DNA of 64,000 nucleotides from positions 496,001-560,000 of the forward strand of contig NZ_VFPO01000001.1 in the NCBI RefSeq assembly GCF_006716765.1, in the 5' to 3' direction. The translations under genes were made by a program, and so were the position numbers. Shown here in pieces: positions 54,352-63,122 of the stretch. A model generated the notes under the pieces. It saw only the letters and a list, made by a program, of their open reading frames with translations. It made no database searches and was not told the origin of the DNA. The stretch is from Actinomadura hallensis. Lineage in GTDB: Bacteria > Actinomycetota > Actinomycetes > Streptosporangiales > Streptosporangiaceae. Every line of letters begins with the position of its first letter. Positions within the stretch are counted from its first letter, which is position 1.

Positions 54352-54440
54352 GGCGAACCTCCCGGGCCGCCCGCGACCCGGCTGAACGGCGCGGCGCCGG
54401 GGCGCGGGCGGCTGCTTGGGCGGGCGGGAAGAAGCCCGGG

Positions 54441-56309
54441 TCAGGGCTTGACGGGGTCCCAGAGGTCGAAGATGTTGGCCTCGCCGCGGTCGAAGCGGCG
54501 GTCGTCCTCGTCGTAGAAGACCTTGAACTCGTTCGGCAGGTACATCTTGAACAGCTTGGCCGGGGGCTCGTTGACCCCGGACGCCTCCAGGATCCCGTTG
54601 GCGGCCTTGCGGCCGGCCTCGTTCGCTCCCTCCATGGTGGCGAGGTTGATGTCGGCCTTCACGTAGTCGGAGGCCAGGAACAGGTTGGGGACGGCGGTGG
54701 TGGCCTCGGGGCGCTTGTCCCACGAGCCCGGCAGGTTGATCAGCAGTGGTTCGTCGTTCTTGACGTCGGGAGTGCCGTTGCCGGTGATGGCCGGGTCGAT
54801 GAAGTACGAGTGGATGTTGGCGTCGTTGATGACGATCGGCCCCCACGGGATGGCCTTGCGGAGCTGGGCCTTGACCTCGTTGAAGATCTCCTCGTGGGTG
54901 CACTCGCGGGCCGGCTTGCCGTACAGGATGCCGGGGACGTCCCAGGCCGAGATGCACATCGACAGGCAGTCCTTGACCTGGCCGTTGCCGTAGGTGCGGC
55001 TGAAGTCCGTCCCCTTCCAGAACTGGGCCTGGTTGATGGAGGTCAGCGCCCAGGGCTGCGCGGCGTAGGCGACGTGGCCGTTGCCGAGGTTGAGCGGCTG
55101 CCGCAGGAAGATCTGGATGCCGTTCATCCAGTCGGTCGTCAGCTCGCGCAGCGACTTCAGGCCGGGGTCGACGGCCAGGATGTCGTCGTTGAGCAGCGGG
55201 ACCGCGCGTTCGATCGGCACCGCCAGCACGTAGTAGTCGGCCTGGACCTCGGCGGTGCCGTTCGCCCCCCGGACCGTGGCGCTGGCGATCTTCTTGTCCT
55301 GGACGTTGAGCCGCTCCAGCGTCGCGTCGATCTGGAAGGTGACGCCCAGCGAGCGCAGGTGGTTCATCCAGGGGTCGATGAAGGACTCGTTCGTGGGGGC
55401 GTTGAGGAGCCGGTCGGGCTCCTTGTAGCCGCCCAGGCCCAGGGTGCTGTAGACCCACGCCTCCGCCATCTTGCCCATGGTGTGGGCGTTGGCCTTGTCG
55501 GCCTTGGCGGCGACGAGGGTGCCGGTGAACATGTCGACCAGCAGCTCGTTGTAGCCCTTGGAGAACTTCTGGGCGTTGACGAACTGGGCGAAGCTCAGGT
55601 TCTCCCACTGCCGGTACCTGCGCTTCGGACCGCTGGTCACGAAGGCGATCATCTTCTGCAGGAAGTAGCCGACCTCCCACGCCGGGACCTTCCCGAGCAC
55701 GTTGATCCCGGTGCTGAGGAACTTCAGCAGCGACTCGGGGCTCAGCGTGCCCTCGATGGAGCCCGCGGCGGGCAGGACGACCTTGGTGCCGTTGTAGTAG
55801 GCGCTGACCTCCTTGCCCGCCTCAAGGTTCTGGGCGACGTTGCCGCCGCCGGGCAGCGGGATGCGGCTCATGGTGTCCGGCAGGTTCTGGTAGAAGCCCG
55901 GGAAGAACCGGAAGCCGTGCTCTCCGGGAAGGTCCTTGCGGCCTCCGGTCCCGGTGTCCGGCACGGGGATGCTGCGGTTCTTGCCGCCCCACGCCTTGCG
56001 TTCGTAGACGGTGACCTGGAACCCGCGCTCGGCGAGCTCCTGGGCGGTGGTGAGCCCGCCCATCCCGCCGCCGAACACGGCGACGCGGCGCCCGGCGGCG
56101 AACCTGCGCGCCGGGGCGGACCGGTGGAAGGCGGGGGCGGTGGGCGCGGCGTGCGCGGTGCCGCCCGCGAGCGCCCCGGCCGCGGCGACCGCTCCGGCGG
56201 CCGCGATCGCTCCGGTCACGAACTTGCGGCGGTCGACGCCGGTTCCGTTCTCGTCGCTCGTCGGCTCGTTGGTCCTCGACCCGGCCTGGGGTGGATTCCT
56301 GTCCTCCAC
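54441..56309 (-). CDS. Tat-exported FAD-dependent oxidoreductase, hydroxysqualene dehydroxylase-like
   Basis: 622 residues, GTG start with GAGGAG 7 nt upstream. A twin-Arg signal (DRRKFVTGAIAAAGAVAAAG) precedes a Rossmann FAD-binding motif VAVFGGGMGGLTTAQELAER and a second conserved block YERKAWGGKNRSIPVPD. The middle contains GEHGFRFFPGFYQNLPDTM, typical of hydroxysqualene dehydroxylase/amine oxidase-like proteins. The C-terminus FLASDYVKADINLATMEGAN has the FAD-binding ATG-type motif. It may act on an isoprenoid or carotenoid, exported outside. A 20-bp palindrome (56332-56351) in its promoter also occurs next to the tetR gene, so it is likely TetR-controlled. Confidence 0.85.
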   Translation of the reverse strand: MEDRNPPQAGSRTNEPTSDENGTGVDRRKFVTGAIAAAGAVAAAGALAGGTAHAAPTAPAFHRSAPARRFAAGRRVAVFGGGMGGLTTAQELAERGFQVTVYERKAWGGKNRSIPVPDTGTGGRKDLPGEHGFRFFPGFYQNLPDTMSRIPLPGGGNVAQNLEAGKEVSAYYNGTKVVLPAAGSIEGTLSPESLLKFLSTGINVLGKVPAWEVGYFLQKMIAFVTSGPKRRYRQWENLSFAQFVNAQKFSKGYNELLVDMFTGTLVAAKADKANAHTMGKMAEAWVYSTLGLGGYKEPDRLLNAPTNESFIDPWMNHLRSLGVTFQIDATLERLNVQDKKIASATVRGANGTAEVQADYYVLAVPIERAVPLLNDDILAVDPGLKSLRELTTDWMNGIQIFLRQPLNLGNGHVAYAAQPWALTSINQAQFWKGTDFSRTYGNGQVKDCLSMCISAWDVPGILYGKPARECTHEEIFNEVKAQLRKAIPWGPIVINDANIHSYFIDPAITGNGTPDVKNDEPLLINLPGSWDKRPEATTAVPNLFLASDYVKADINLATMEGANEAGRKAANGILEASGVNEPPAKLFKMYLPNEFKVFYDEDDRRFDRGEANIFDLWDPVKP

Positions 56310-56331
56310 GGCGCACTCCTCATGGGGGATT

Positions 56332-56351
56332 AACCGACACTAGTGTCGGTT
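56332..56351. promoter_or_regulatory. Perfect 20-bp palindrome, candidate TetR operator 1
   Basis: AACCGACACTAGTGTCGGTT is a perfect palindrome 22 bp upstream of the FAD oxidoreductase start codon. A near copy (CCGACATGAGTGTCGG) covers the start of the monooxygenase at 57086. The TetR gene lies between the two. Confidence 0.8.
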
Positions 56352-56376
56352 GAGAGTGAGCCCCAATCATGAGGAA

Positions 56377-56407
56377 GCCGCCGCGGGTCGTCAAGACCCG
56401 CGGCGGC
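56377..56407 (-). terminator. 13-bp hairpin after tetR
   Basis: GCCGCCGCGGGTC, loop GTCAA, GACCCGCGGCGGC. It lies 23 nt after the tetR stop in the direction of transcription. Confidence 0.75.
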
Positions 56408-56430
56408 CCGTTCTCGTGGGTTCGCGGCGT

Positions 56431-57045
56431 TTATTCGGGGTTGCCCAGGCCGGTCCACAGGACGCGCATCGCGCCTTCCACCAGCGCCGATTTCGGCATG
56501 TCGGGGTGGCGTTCCCACCATTGCGCGACGCCGTCCAGGCCGGCGATGAGAAGTTCCACCATCGCCTCGGCCATCGGCTCGCTCGGATCCAGCCCGAAAG
56601 CCGCGCGGATGTCGTTGCCGAGCAGCGCCGCGACCGCCCGGGTGCGCGACTCGCGGATGCCCTGCCGCACGGTGCGGATCTCCGGATCGTCCTCGTCGGT
56701 GCGGTCGAACAGCAGTCTTCGTGCGGCGGGCCTGCTCTGCGCGAAGCTGAAGTAGGCGTCGATGGTCGAGCGCATCCGCTCCCGGGGCGGGCCGGCGCCG
56801 GTGATGCGCGCGCCGACGTACTCGACCAGGACGGTGTTCTGCTCCTGCATGACCGCCAGCAGCAGCACCCGCTTGGAGGGGAAGTGGTCGTACATCACCG
56901 TCCGCGTCACGCCAGCGGCCTTCGCGATCTCACCGAGCGAGGTGGCGTGATACCCCTTGCTCGCGAATATCTCCAGCGCGGCCTCGGTGATGAGCGTTTT
57001 GCGCGCCGATCCGCGCATTCTCGTTTTGGGGCCTGTTTCCGCCAC
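56431..57045 (-). CDS. TetR-family transcriptional repressor
   Basis: 204 residues from GTG 57045, which has GGGAGGGAG upstream; the ATG at 57072 is an alternative. N-terminal TetR helix-turn-helix: TLITEAALEIFASKGYHATS, LGEIAKAAGVTRTVMYDHF. C-terminal ligand domain includes RRLLFDRTDEDDPEIRTVRQ and ELLIAGLDGVAQWWERHPD. The palindromes at 56332-56351 and 57081-57096 flank it, so it is expected to control both the FAD oxidoreductase and the divergent Baeyer-Villiger monooxygenase, possibly in response to a ketone or isoprenoid. Confidence 0.9.
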   Translation of the reverse strand: MAETGPKTRMRGSARKTLITEAALEIFASKGYHATSLGEIAKAAGVTRTVMYDHFPSKRVLLLAVMQEQNTVLVEYVGARITGAGPPRERMRSTIDAYFSFAQSRPAARRLLFDRTDEDDPEIRTVRQGIRESRTRAVAALLGNDIRAAFGLDPSEPMAEAMVELLIAGLDGVAQWWERHPDMPKSALVEGAMRVLWTGLGNPE

Positions 57046-57080
57046 CGTCTTGACTCCCTCCCACGTTCCCATCACCCTAG

Positions 57081-57096
57081 CCGACATGAGTGTCGG
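57081..57096. promoter_or_regulatory. Candidate TetR operator 2 overlapping the monooxygenase start
   Basis: CCGACATGAGTGTCGG has the same 6-bp arms as operator 1 (CCGACA/TGTCGG) with the same spacing; two central bases differ. The ATG of the monooxygenase lies inside it (57086-57088). It is also just upstream of tetR on the other strand. Confidence 0.65.
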
Positions 57097-58591
57097 TAAT
57101 CGGGGCGCTGAGCCGTCCATCGCCGTCGTCGGAAGCGGATTCAGCGGCATCGGTCTCGCCATCGGGCTGCGCGAGGCGGGCTTCACCGCCTTCACCGTCT
57201 TCGAGAAGGCCGAGGGCGTCGGCGGCGTCTGGCGCGACAACACCTATCCCGGCGCCGCCTGCGACGCCCCGTCCCACCTGTACTCCTACTCCTTCGAGCC
57301 GAAGCCCGACTGGTCGCGGCGGTTCGCCGAGCAGCCGGAGATCCTGGACTATCTGCGGCACTGCGCCGTCAAGTACGGAATCCTCCCGCACATCCGCTTC
57401 GGAACGGAGGTCGTTCAGGCCGAGTACCTGCCCGGAAGCGGACGGTGGAGCCTCCACACCGCCGACGGCGAGCGGCACGAGTTCGACATGCTGGTCGCGG
57501 CGTGCGGGCAGCTGAGCAACCCGGCCGTCCCGTCCCTGCCCGGCCGGGACGCGTTCACCGGCACCGCCTTCCACTCCGCCCGCTGGGACCACGACCACGA
57601 CCTGCGCGGCGAGCGCATCGCCGTCGTCGGCAACGGTGCGAGCGCCGTCCAGTTCGTCCCGCTCATCGCCCGGGACGCCGCCGAGCTGACGATCTTCCAG
57701 ATCGAGACCCACTGGATCAGCCGCAAGCCCGATCGCGTCTACCCGCGCTGGCGGCACGCCCTGAACCGGCGCGTCCCGCTCGCGCAGAAGCTCTCCAGGC
57801 TCGGCGTCTTCCTGTGGTTCGAGCTGCTGCTGAACCCCGCCCTGATCGCGCCGCGCGGCCGCGCCCTGCTGTCGGCGCACATCCGCGCCATGTGCCGGTT
57901 CGCGCTCCGGTCGGTCCGCGACCGCGGGCTGCGGGACCGGCTGCGGCCCCGCTACGAGCCCGGCTGCAAGCGCATCCTCACCTCCAGCGAGTACTACGCG
58001 ACGCTCAACCGGCCCAACGTGAGGGTCGTCGACAGCCCGATCACCGAGATGACGCCGGACGGGCTCCGCACCGCGGACGGCGAGCACCACCCCGTCGACA
58101 CCGTCATCTGGGCCACCGGCTTCCGCTCCCAGGACTTCGTCGCGCCCATGCGCGTCGTCGGCCTGCACGGCCAGGAGCTGAACGCGGCCTGGAAGGACGG
58201 CGCGCGCGCCTACCTCGGCATGGCCGTCACCGGCTTCCCCAACTTCTTCCTCATGTACGGGCCCAACACGAACGTGGGCTCCGGCTCCATCGTCCACATG
58301 CTCGAAAGCCAGGCCGCCTACATCGTCCAGGCGGCCCGGCTGCTGGCGGACGGCGTCAAGTCGCTGGAGGTCCGCGCCGACGTCCTGGACGAGTTCGACG
58401 CCGCCGCCCAGCGCCGCCTCAGCACGTCCGTCTGGAACCGGGGCGGCTGCGACAGCTGGTACCTCGACGGCGACCGCCGCAACACCAACAACTGGCCCGG
58501 CTCCATGACCGGTTACCGCCGCCGCACCCGCCGCCTCGACCCCTCCGACTACCGCCTGGAACGCCGGCACCGGTCGCCGTCCCCAACCTGA
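57086..58591 (+). CDS. Baeyer-Villiger-type flavin monooxygenase
   Basis: 501 residues. N-terminal FAD site AVVGSGFSGIGLAIGLREAG, the BVMO fingerprint FTGTAFHSARWDHD (FxGxxxHxxxWD), NADP site AVVGNGASAVQFVPLI, and the C-terminal conserved NTNVGSGSIVHMLESQAAYI. Such enzymes insert an oxygen atom beside a ketone. The operator on its start codon suggests TetR control. Length and motifs are normal, apparently intact. Maleylacetate reductase and L-2-hydroxyglutarate oxidase genes follow. Confidence 0.92.
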   Translation: MSVGNRGAEPSIAVVGSGFSGIGLAIGLREAGFTAFTVFEKAEGVGGVWRDNTYPGAACDAPSHLYSYSFEPKPDWSRRFAEQPEILDYLRHCAVKYGILPHIRFGTEVVQAEYLPGSGRWSLHTADGERHEFDMLVAACGQLSNPAVPSLPGRDAFTGTAFHSARWDHDHDLRGERIAVVGNGASAVQFVPLIARDAAELTIFQIETHWISRKPDRVYPRWRHALNRRVPLAQKLSRLGVFLWFELLLNPALIAPRGRALLSAHIRAMCRFALRSVRDRGLRDRLRPRYEPGCKRILTSSEYYATLNRPNVRVVDSPITEMTPDGLRTADGEHHPVDTVIWATGFRSQDFVAPMRVVGLHGQELNAAWKDGARAYLGMAVTGFPNFFLMYGPNTNVGSGSIVHMLESQAAYIVQAARLLADGVKSLEVRADVLDEFDAAAQRRLSTSVWNRGGCDSWYLDGDRRNTNNWPGSMTGYRRRTRRLDPSDYRLERRHRSPSPT

Positions 58592-58641
58592 GGCGGCGGA
58601 ACGGGCTGGACGGGGGACGGTGCGGCGGGTAGGAGGGGCAC

Positions 58642-59712
58642 ATGACCCCTCCTCAGGCGCCGGTCGGCGCCGGCCAAGTCCAGGTGCACGAGATGCTTCC
58701 CGCCCGCGTTCTGATCGGCCCGGGCGCCGTCCGGCTCGTCGCCGGGGAGGCCGCCCGGCTCGGGGCGCGGCGGGTGCTGCTCGTCGCCGGCCCGTCCGCC
58801 GCCGAGGCCGCCGGGCGGGTCGCCGGAGACCTCGGGCCGCGGCTGGCGGCGCGGTTCGGCCGGCCGGCGCCGCACACGCCGGTGGCCGTCACCGCGGAGG
58901 CCACGGCGGTGGCCGAGGAGGCCGGCGCGGACTGCGTCGTCGCGATCGGCGGCGGGTCCGCGATCGGGCTGGCCAAGGCGGTGGCGGCGCGGACCGGAAT
59001 CCCGCAGGTCGCGGTGCCGACCACGTACTCCGGCTCGGAGATGACCCCCGTTCTGGGCGAGACCGAGGACGGGGTGAAGACCACCCGCCGCGACCCCGCG
59101 CTCGCACCCGGGACGGTCGTCTACGACCCGGAGCTGACGCTCGGGATGCCGCCCGGCCTGACCCGCACCAGCGCCATGAACGCGCTCGCCCACGCCGTCG
59201 AGGCGCTCTGGGCGCCGGACGCCACGATGGTCACCGACGCGCTGGCCGCCGAGTCCGTCGCGGGCATCCTGGGTGCGCTGCCCGAGGTCCTGGACGAGCC
59301 GTCCCGCGCGGAGCCCCGGGCCCGGCTCCAGTCGGCCGCGTGGCTGGCGGGGATCTGCCTGGCGCGGACGCGGATGGGCCTGCACCACCAGCTCGCGCAC
59401 GTCCTGGGCGGCGCGTTCGATCTCCCGCACGCCGAGCTGCACGCGATGCTCCTCGCGCACGTGATGGCGTTCAACCTGCCGGCGGCGCCCGCCGCCGCGT
59501 CCCGCCTGAGCGGGATCACCGGAAGCGACGACCCCGCCGCGGTGGTCGCCCGGCTGGCCCGCGCCCACGACGGCCCGACCCGTCTCTCCGAGCTGGGCGT
59601 CCCCAGGGACGCGCTGCCCGCCATGGCCGAGCGGGTCGTGGACGCCCCCTACCCGAACCCCCGCACCCCGACCACGGCCGGAGTCACCGAACTCCTCGCC
59701 CGCGCGTGGTGA
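58642..59712 (+). CDS. Maleylacetate reductase (iron-containing alcohol dehydrogenase family)
   Basis: 356 residues, AGGAGG before ATG. NAD site VVAIGGGSAIGLAKAVA, conserved VPTTYSGSEMTPVLGETEDG, metal-binding residues in MNALAHAVEALWAP (Asn/His), and MGLHHQLAHVLGGAFDLPHA with His ligands. The family reduces maleylacetate to 3-oxoadipate in degradation of resorcinol, hydroxyquinol and chlorocatechols. No hydroxyquinol dioxygenase is in the window, so the physiological substrate could differ. Confidence 0.88.
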   Translation: MTPPQAPVGAGQVQVHEMLPARVLIGPGAVRLVAGEAARLGARRVLLVAGPSAAEAAGRVAGDLGPRLAARFGRPAPHTPVAVTAEATAVAEEAGADCVVAIGGGSAIGLAKAVAARTGIPQVAVPTTYSGSEMTPVLGETEDGVKTTRRDPALAPGTVVYDPELTLGMPPGLTRTSAMNALAHAVEALWAPDATMVTDALAAESVAGILGALPEVLDEPSRAEPRARLQSAAWLAGICLARTRMGLHHQLAHVLGGAFDLPHAELHAMLLAHVMAFNLPAAPAAASRLSGITGSDDPAAVVARLARAHDGPTRLSELGVPRDALPAMAERVVDAPYPNPRTPTTAGVTELLARAW

Positions 59713-59743
59713 CAGCATGACGGCATGAACGACGGGAACGCGC

Positions 59744-60949
59744 ATGGCTGACGGGGTCGTCGGCATCGTCGGGGCGGGGATCGTCGGGCTCGCGCTCGGC
59801 CGGGAGATCACCCGGCGGCGGCCGGGGACGCGGGTCGTCGTCCTGGAGAAGGAGGACCGCGTCGCCGCCCACCAGACGGGGCACAACTCCGGTGTCGTGC
59901 ACGCGGGGATCTACTACAGGCCCGGCAGCCTGAAGGCGGAGCTGTGCACGCGCGGCAAGGCGATGCTGCGCGAGTACTGCGCCGAGCGGCGGATCCCCTA
60001 CGACGAGTGCGGCAAACTCGTCGTCGCCGTGGACGAGGACGACGTCGCCCGCCTCGGCGACCTGGAGGCGCGGGCCGCCGAGAACGCCGTCCCCGGGCTG
60101 CGGCGGCTGGACGCGGCGGGCATCCGGGAGATCGAGCCGCACGCGGCGGGCCTCGCGGCGCTGCACTCCCCGTACACCGCGATCACCGAGTTCACGCGGA
60201 TCGCGGAGGCGTTCGCCGACGACATCGCCGGTGCGGGCGGGGAGATCCGGTTGTCCTTCCCCGTCACCGCCATCCGGGAGACGGGAGGCGGGCTGGAGGT
60301 GGCGTCCGGCGAACGGACGGTCCGGGTGGACGAGCTGATCATCTGTGCGGGCGTCCACGCCGACGTCGTCGCGGGCCTGGCGGGCGACGAGCCCGGCCCG
60401 CGGATCGTCCCGTTCCGGGGCGAGTACATGACCGTCGTCCCGGAGAAGGCGCACCTGGTGCGCGGGCTGATCTACCCGGTGCCCGATCCGCGTTACCCGT
60501 TCCTCGGCGTGCACTTCACCCGGCGGGTGTCGGGCGAAGTGGAGGTGGGGCCGAACGCCGTCCTCGCCCTCGCCCGCGAGGGGTACCGCCGGTCGGACGT
60601 GTCGCCGCGTGACCTGCGCGGCATCGCCGGCTGGCGGGGGACGTGGCGGATGGCGCGGCGGCACTGGCGCACCGGGCTCCGGGAGCTGCACGGCTCCCTG
60701 TCGAAGCGCGCCTACATGAGGGCGGCGCGGCGGTACGTGCCGGAGGTGGGGCCGGGCGACGTGGTCCGCGCCGGGGCGGGCGTGCGGGCGCAGGCGCTCG
60801 ACCTCGACGGGACGCTGGTGGACGACTTCCGCATCCACCGGCTCGGCCGGGTCGTCGCCGTCCGGAACGCGCCCTCGCCCGCCGCGACCTCGTCCATGGC
60901 GATCGCCGAGTACGTCGCCGACGTCATCGAGGGGAAGCGGCGGGACTGA
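59744..60949 (+). CDS. lhgO: L-2-hydroxyglutarate oxidase
   Basis: 401 residues. FAD site VGIVGAGIVGLALGREITRR, the family-specific AAHQTGHNSGVVHAGIYYRP, YDECGKLVVAVDEDD, EYMTVVPEKAHLVRGLIYPV and the final AVRNAPSPAATSSMAIAEYV. It oxidises L-2-hydroxyglutarate to 2-oxoglutarate with membrane quinone as acceptor. Spaced 31 bp from the upstream reductase and 39 bp from the next gene, probably co-transcribed. Confidence 0.92.
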   Translation: MADGVVGIVGAGIVGLALGREITRRRPGTRVVVLEKEDRVAAHQTGHNSGVVHAGIYYRPGSLKAELCTRGKAMLREYCAERRIPYDECGKLVVAVDEDDVARLGDLEARAAENAVPGLRRLDAAGIREIEPHAAGLAALHSPYTAITEFTRIAEAFADDIAGAGGEIRLSFPVTAIRETGGGLEVASGERTVRVDELIICAGVHADVVAGLAGDEPGPRIVPFRGEYMTVVPEKAHLVRGLIYPVPDPRYPFLGVHFTRRVSGEVEVGPNAVLALAREGYRRSDVSPRDLRGIAGWRGTWRMARRHWRTGLRELHGSLSKRAYMRAARRYVPEVGPGDVVRAGAGVRAQALDLDGTLVDDFRIHRLGRVVAVRNAPSPAATSSMAIAEYVADVIEGKRRD

Positions 60950-60988
60950 CCGGTGACCGATGCGCGGTCCGGTGCGTAGTGTGCGGGC

Positions 60989-61912
60989 ATGAGCGATCAT
61001 CCGAAACCGTCCGAACGGGCGCGGGAACTCGTCCGCGGCGCCTACGACGTGCACGTCCACGTGGCGCCCGACGTGGTCGAGCGCATCACCGACGACCTGT
61101 CGCTCGCTCCGCGGTTCGCGGAGGCGGGGCTGGGCGGGTTCGTGCTGAAGTCGCACTACTTCCCGACGGCGGAGCGCGCCGCCATGGTCCGCCGCGCCGT
61201 CCCCGGCGTCGGCGTGGTCGGTGCGATCACGCTGAACGGCTCGGTGGGCGGCATGAACCCCCTCGCGGTGGAGCTGGCGGCACGCGCCGGGGCCCGGTTC
61301 GTGTGGCTGCCGACCGTCGACAGCGCCAACCAGCGCGCCTGCACGGCGAGCGCCCCCGAGGGCGCCCGCCCGCCGATGTGGGCGCGGCTCCAGGAGGAGC
61401 TCCGGGCCGAGGGCATGGCGGCCGACCCGGTGGACGTCGTCGACGCCGCCGGCCGGGTCACCGAGCCCACCCGGCAGGTGCTCCGGGTGATCGCCAAGTA
61501 CGACATGACGCTCGCGACCGGTCATCTCGGCGCGGACGAGATCGCCGCCGTCGTGGACGCGGCCGTCGCGGCGGGGGTGCGCCGCATCGTCGTCACCCAC
61601 CCCGAGTTCACCTCCCAGCGGGTCGCGGCCGACCGGCAGCGGGAGCTCGCGGCGAAGGGCGCCCTCATGGAGCGCTGCTTCACCACCCCCTACACCGGAA
61701 AGGTCTCCTGGGACGTCTGGCTGGAGAACATCCGCGCCGTCGGGCCGGAGCACTCGGTCCTGTCCAGCGACCTCGGGCAGCCGTTCAACCCGCCCGTCGA
61801 GGACGGCATGGCCCTGATGGCCGACCGCCTCCTGGCGGAGGGCTTCACCGAGGCGGAGGTGCACCGGATGGCGGTCCTCAACTCCCGCTTCCTGACCGCC
61901 GCCGACGGCTGA
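60989..61912 (+). CDS. DUF6282 family protein (PHP/amidohydrolase-like)
   Basis: 307 residues. YDVHVHVAPDVVERITDDLS carries the His-x-His of amidohydrolase-type metal sites; VLKSHYFPTAERAAMVRRAV, FVWLPTVDSANQRACTASA, ATGHLGADEIAAVVDAAVA (His), VVTHPEFTSQRVAADRQREL (His), and SSDLGQPFNPPVEDGMALM (Asp) complete a plausible metal centre. No defined reaction is known. The gene is in line with lhgO and the reductase, and LacI lies convergent at its end. Confidence 0.85.
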   Translation: MSDHPKPSERARELVRGAYDVHVHVAPDVVERITDDLSLAPRFAEAGLGGFVLKSHYFPTAERAAMVRRAVPGVGVVGAITLNGSVGGMNPLAVELAARAGARFVWLPTVDSANQRACTASAPEGARPPMWARLQEELRAEGMAADPVDVVDAAGRVTEPTRQVLRVIAKYDMTLATGHLGADEIAAVVDAAVAAGVRRIVVTHPEFTSQRVAADRQRELAAKGALMERCFTTPYTGKVSWDVWLENIRAVGPEHSVLSSDLGQPFNPPVEDGMALMADRLLAEGFTEAEVHRMAVLNSRFLTAADG

Positions 61913-61941
61913 CCGGTGCCGCCGGCCGTCGGGCGTCCCGC

Positions 61942-62955
61942 TCAGCGCGGGGCGGGGCCGGTGGAGCGGCGGATGGCCAGGTGGGAGGGGAGGACGACCC
62001 GGCGCCGCGGCGGCCGCGTCCCGTCGCGGTCGCGCATGGCGAGGAGCATGTCGACGGCGGTCCGCCCGGACTCCTCGTACTTGCCGGCGAGGGTGGTCAG
62101 CGGCGGGGAGCAGAAGTCCGCGCCGAAGATGTCGTCGTAGCCGACGACGCTCAGCTCCCCGGGCACGGACACGTTCCGCTCGGCGCAGCGGCGCAGGACG
62201 CCGATGGCGAGCAGGTCGTTGTGGGCGACGGCGGCGGTGGCGCCGGTCCCGAGCGCGGCGTCCGCCGCGGCGGCGCCGCCCGCCATGGTCGGCGGGAACG
62301 GGCCGATGCGCCGCGCGGAGATGCCGTGCCGCTCCGCGGCCGCGGCCAGCGACTCCCAGCGGCGGGCGCCCACCCAGGAGCGGGGCGGCCCGGCGAGGAA
62401 GACGATCGAGCGGTGCCCCAGTGAGGCGAGGTGCTCGACGATCTGGCGGGTGCCCTCGGCGTGGTCGACGATCACGCTGGGGACGTCGCCGGACTGCCTG
62501 CTGATCAGCGTGAGGCGGTGCCCGGCCGCCAGCTTGACGATCTCCTCGTCGGACATGCGGCTCGCCGCGATGACGAACCCGTCCACCGACGGGCCGAGCC
62601 GCTCGATGTTGCGGGCCTCGACCTCGGGCGACTCCTGGGTGTCCCCGACGATCAGCGTGCAGCCCGCCGCGCGGGCCTGGTGCTCGGCGCCGCGGATGAC
62701 CCCGAAGAAGTGCGGGTTGGTGATGTCGGAGACGAACAGCGCGAGCGTGTCGGTCCGGCCGGAGGGCAGCGCCCTGGCGAGGGCGTTGGCGCGGTAGCCG
62801 AGTCGGGCCGCGACCTCGGCGACCCGCTCGGCGGTCACGGCGTTGACGCGCCCCGGGTTGGACAGCGCCCGCGACACCGTGGACGGGGAGACCCCGGCCT
62901 CCCGCGCCACGTCGTAGATCGTCGGCCGTCCGCCGCCCGCCTTCCCGTCCGCCAT
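61942..62955 (-). CDS. LacI-family transcriptional regulator
   Basis: 337 residues, ATG with GGAGGAG upstream. LacI HTH IYDVAREAGVSPSTVSRALS and hinge VAARLGYRANALARALPSGR, then a periplasmic-binding-like effector domain with LALFVSDITNPHFFGVIRGA, VDGFVIAASRMSD, VAHNDLLAIGVLRR and VGYDDIFGADFCSPPLTTL. It is divergent from the zinc alcohol dehydrogenase at 63123, and a LacI-type palindrome lies between the two, so it likely controls that gene (and itself). Confidence 0.92.
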   Translation of the reverse strand: MADGKAGGGRPTIYDVAREAGVSPSTVSRALSNPGRVNAVTAERVAEVAARLGYRANALARALPSGRTDTLALFVSDITNPHFFGVIRGAEHQARAAGCTLIVGDTQESPEVEARNIERLGPSVDGFVIAASRMSDEEIVKLAAGHRLTLISRQSGDVPSVIVDHAEGTRQIVEHLASLGHRSIVFLAGPPRSWVGARRWESLAAAAERHGISARRIGPFPPTMAGGAAAADAALGTGATAAVAHNDLLAIGVLRRCAERNVSVPGELSVVGYDDIFGADFCSPPLTTLAGKYEESGRTAVDMLLAMRDRDGTRPPRRRVVLPSHLAIRRSTGPAPR

Positions 62956-63013
62956 GCACCGCTCCTCCGCTGGGTCCCCGTGTGCGCCGGCCAGTCTCCC
63001 AGATGGAAACTTT

Positions 63014-63029
63014 TGGCAACCGCTTGCCA
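63014..63029. promoter_or_regulatory. LacI-type operator between lacI and the alcohol dehydrogenase
   Basis: TGGCAA-CCGC-TTGCCA, 6-bp arms with a central C-G step, is the classical pattern of LacI/GalR-family operators (TGGCAACCGGTTGCCA type). It sits 59 bp upstream of the lacI start and 94 bp upstream of the dehydrogenase start. Confidence 0.75.
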
Positions 63030-63122
63030 TTCTTCGACCAGGGACTTTACTGTCATCGCCACGTTGCAGGCATGTGGTGGTCGTCACAGGGGCGGCCGCC
63101 GGACGAGCGAAGAACGGATCAC

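Noticed and set aside
59684..63019. 1111-codon minus-strand ORF across four genes
   Set aside because: An antisense artefact of high G+C; it crosses lhgO, DUF6282 and lacI, all well supported.
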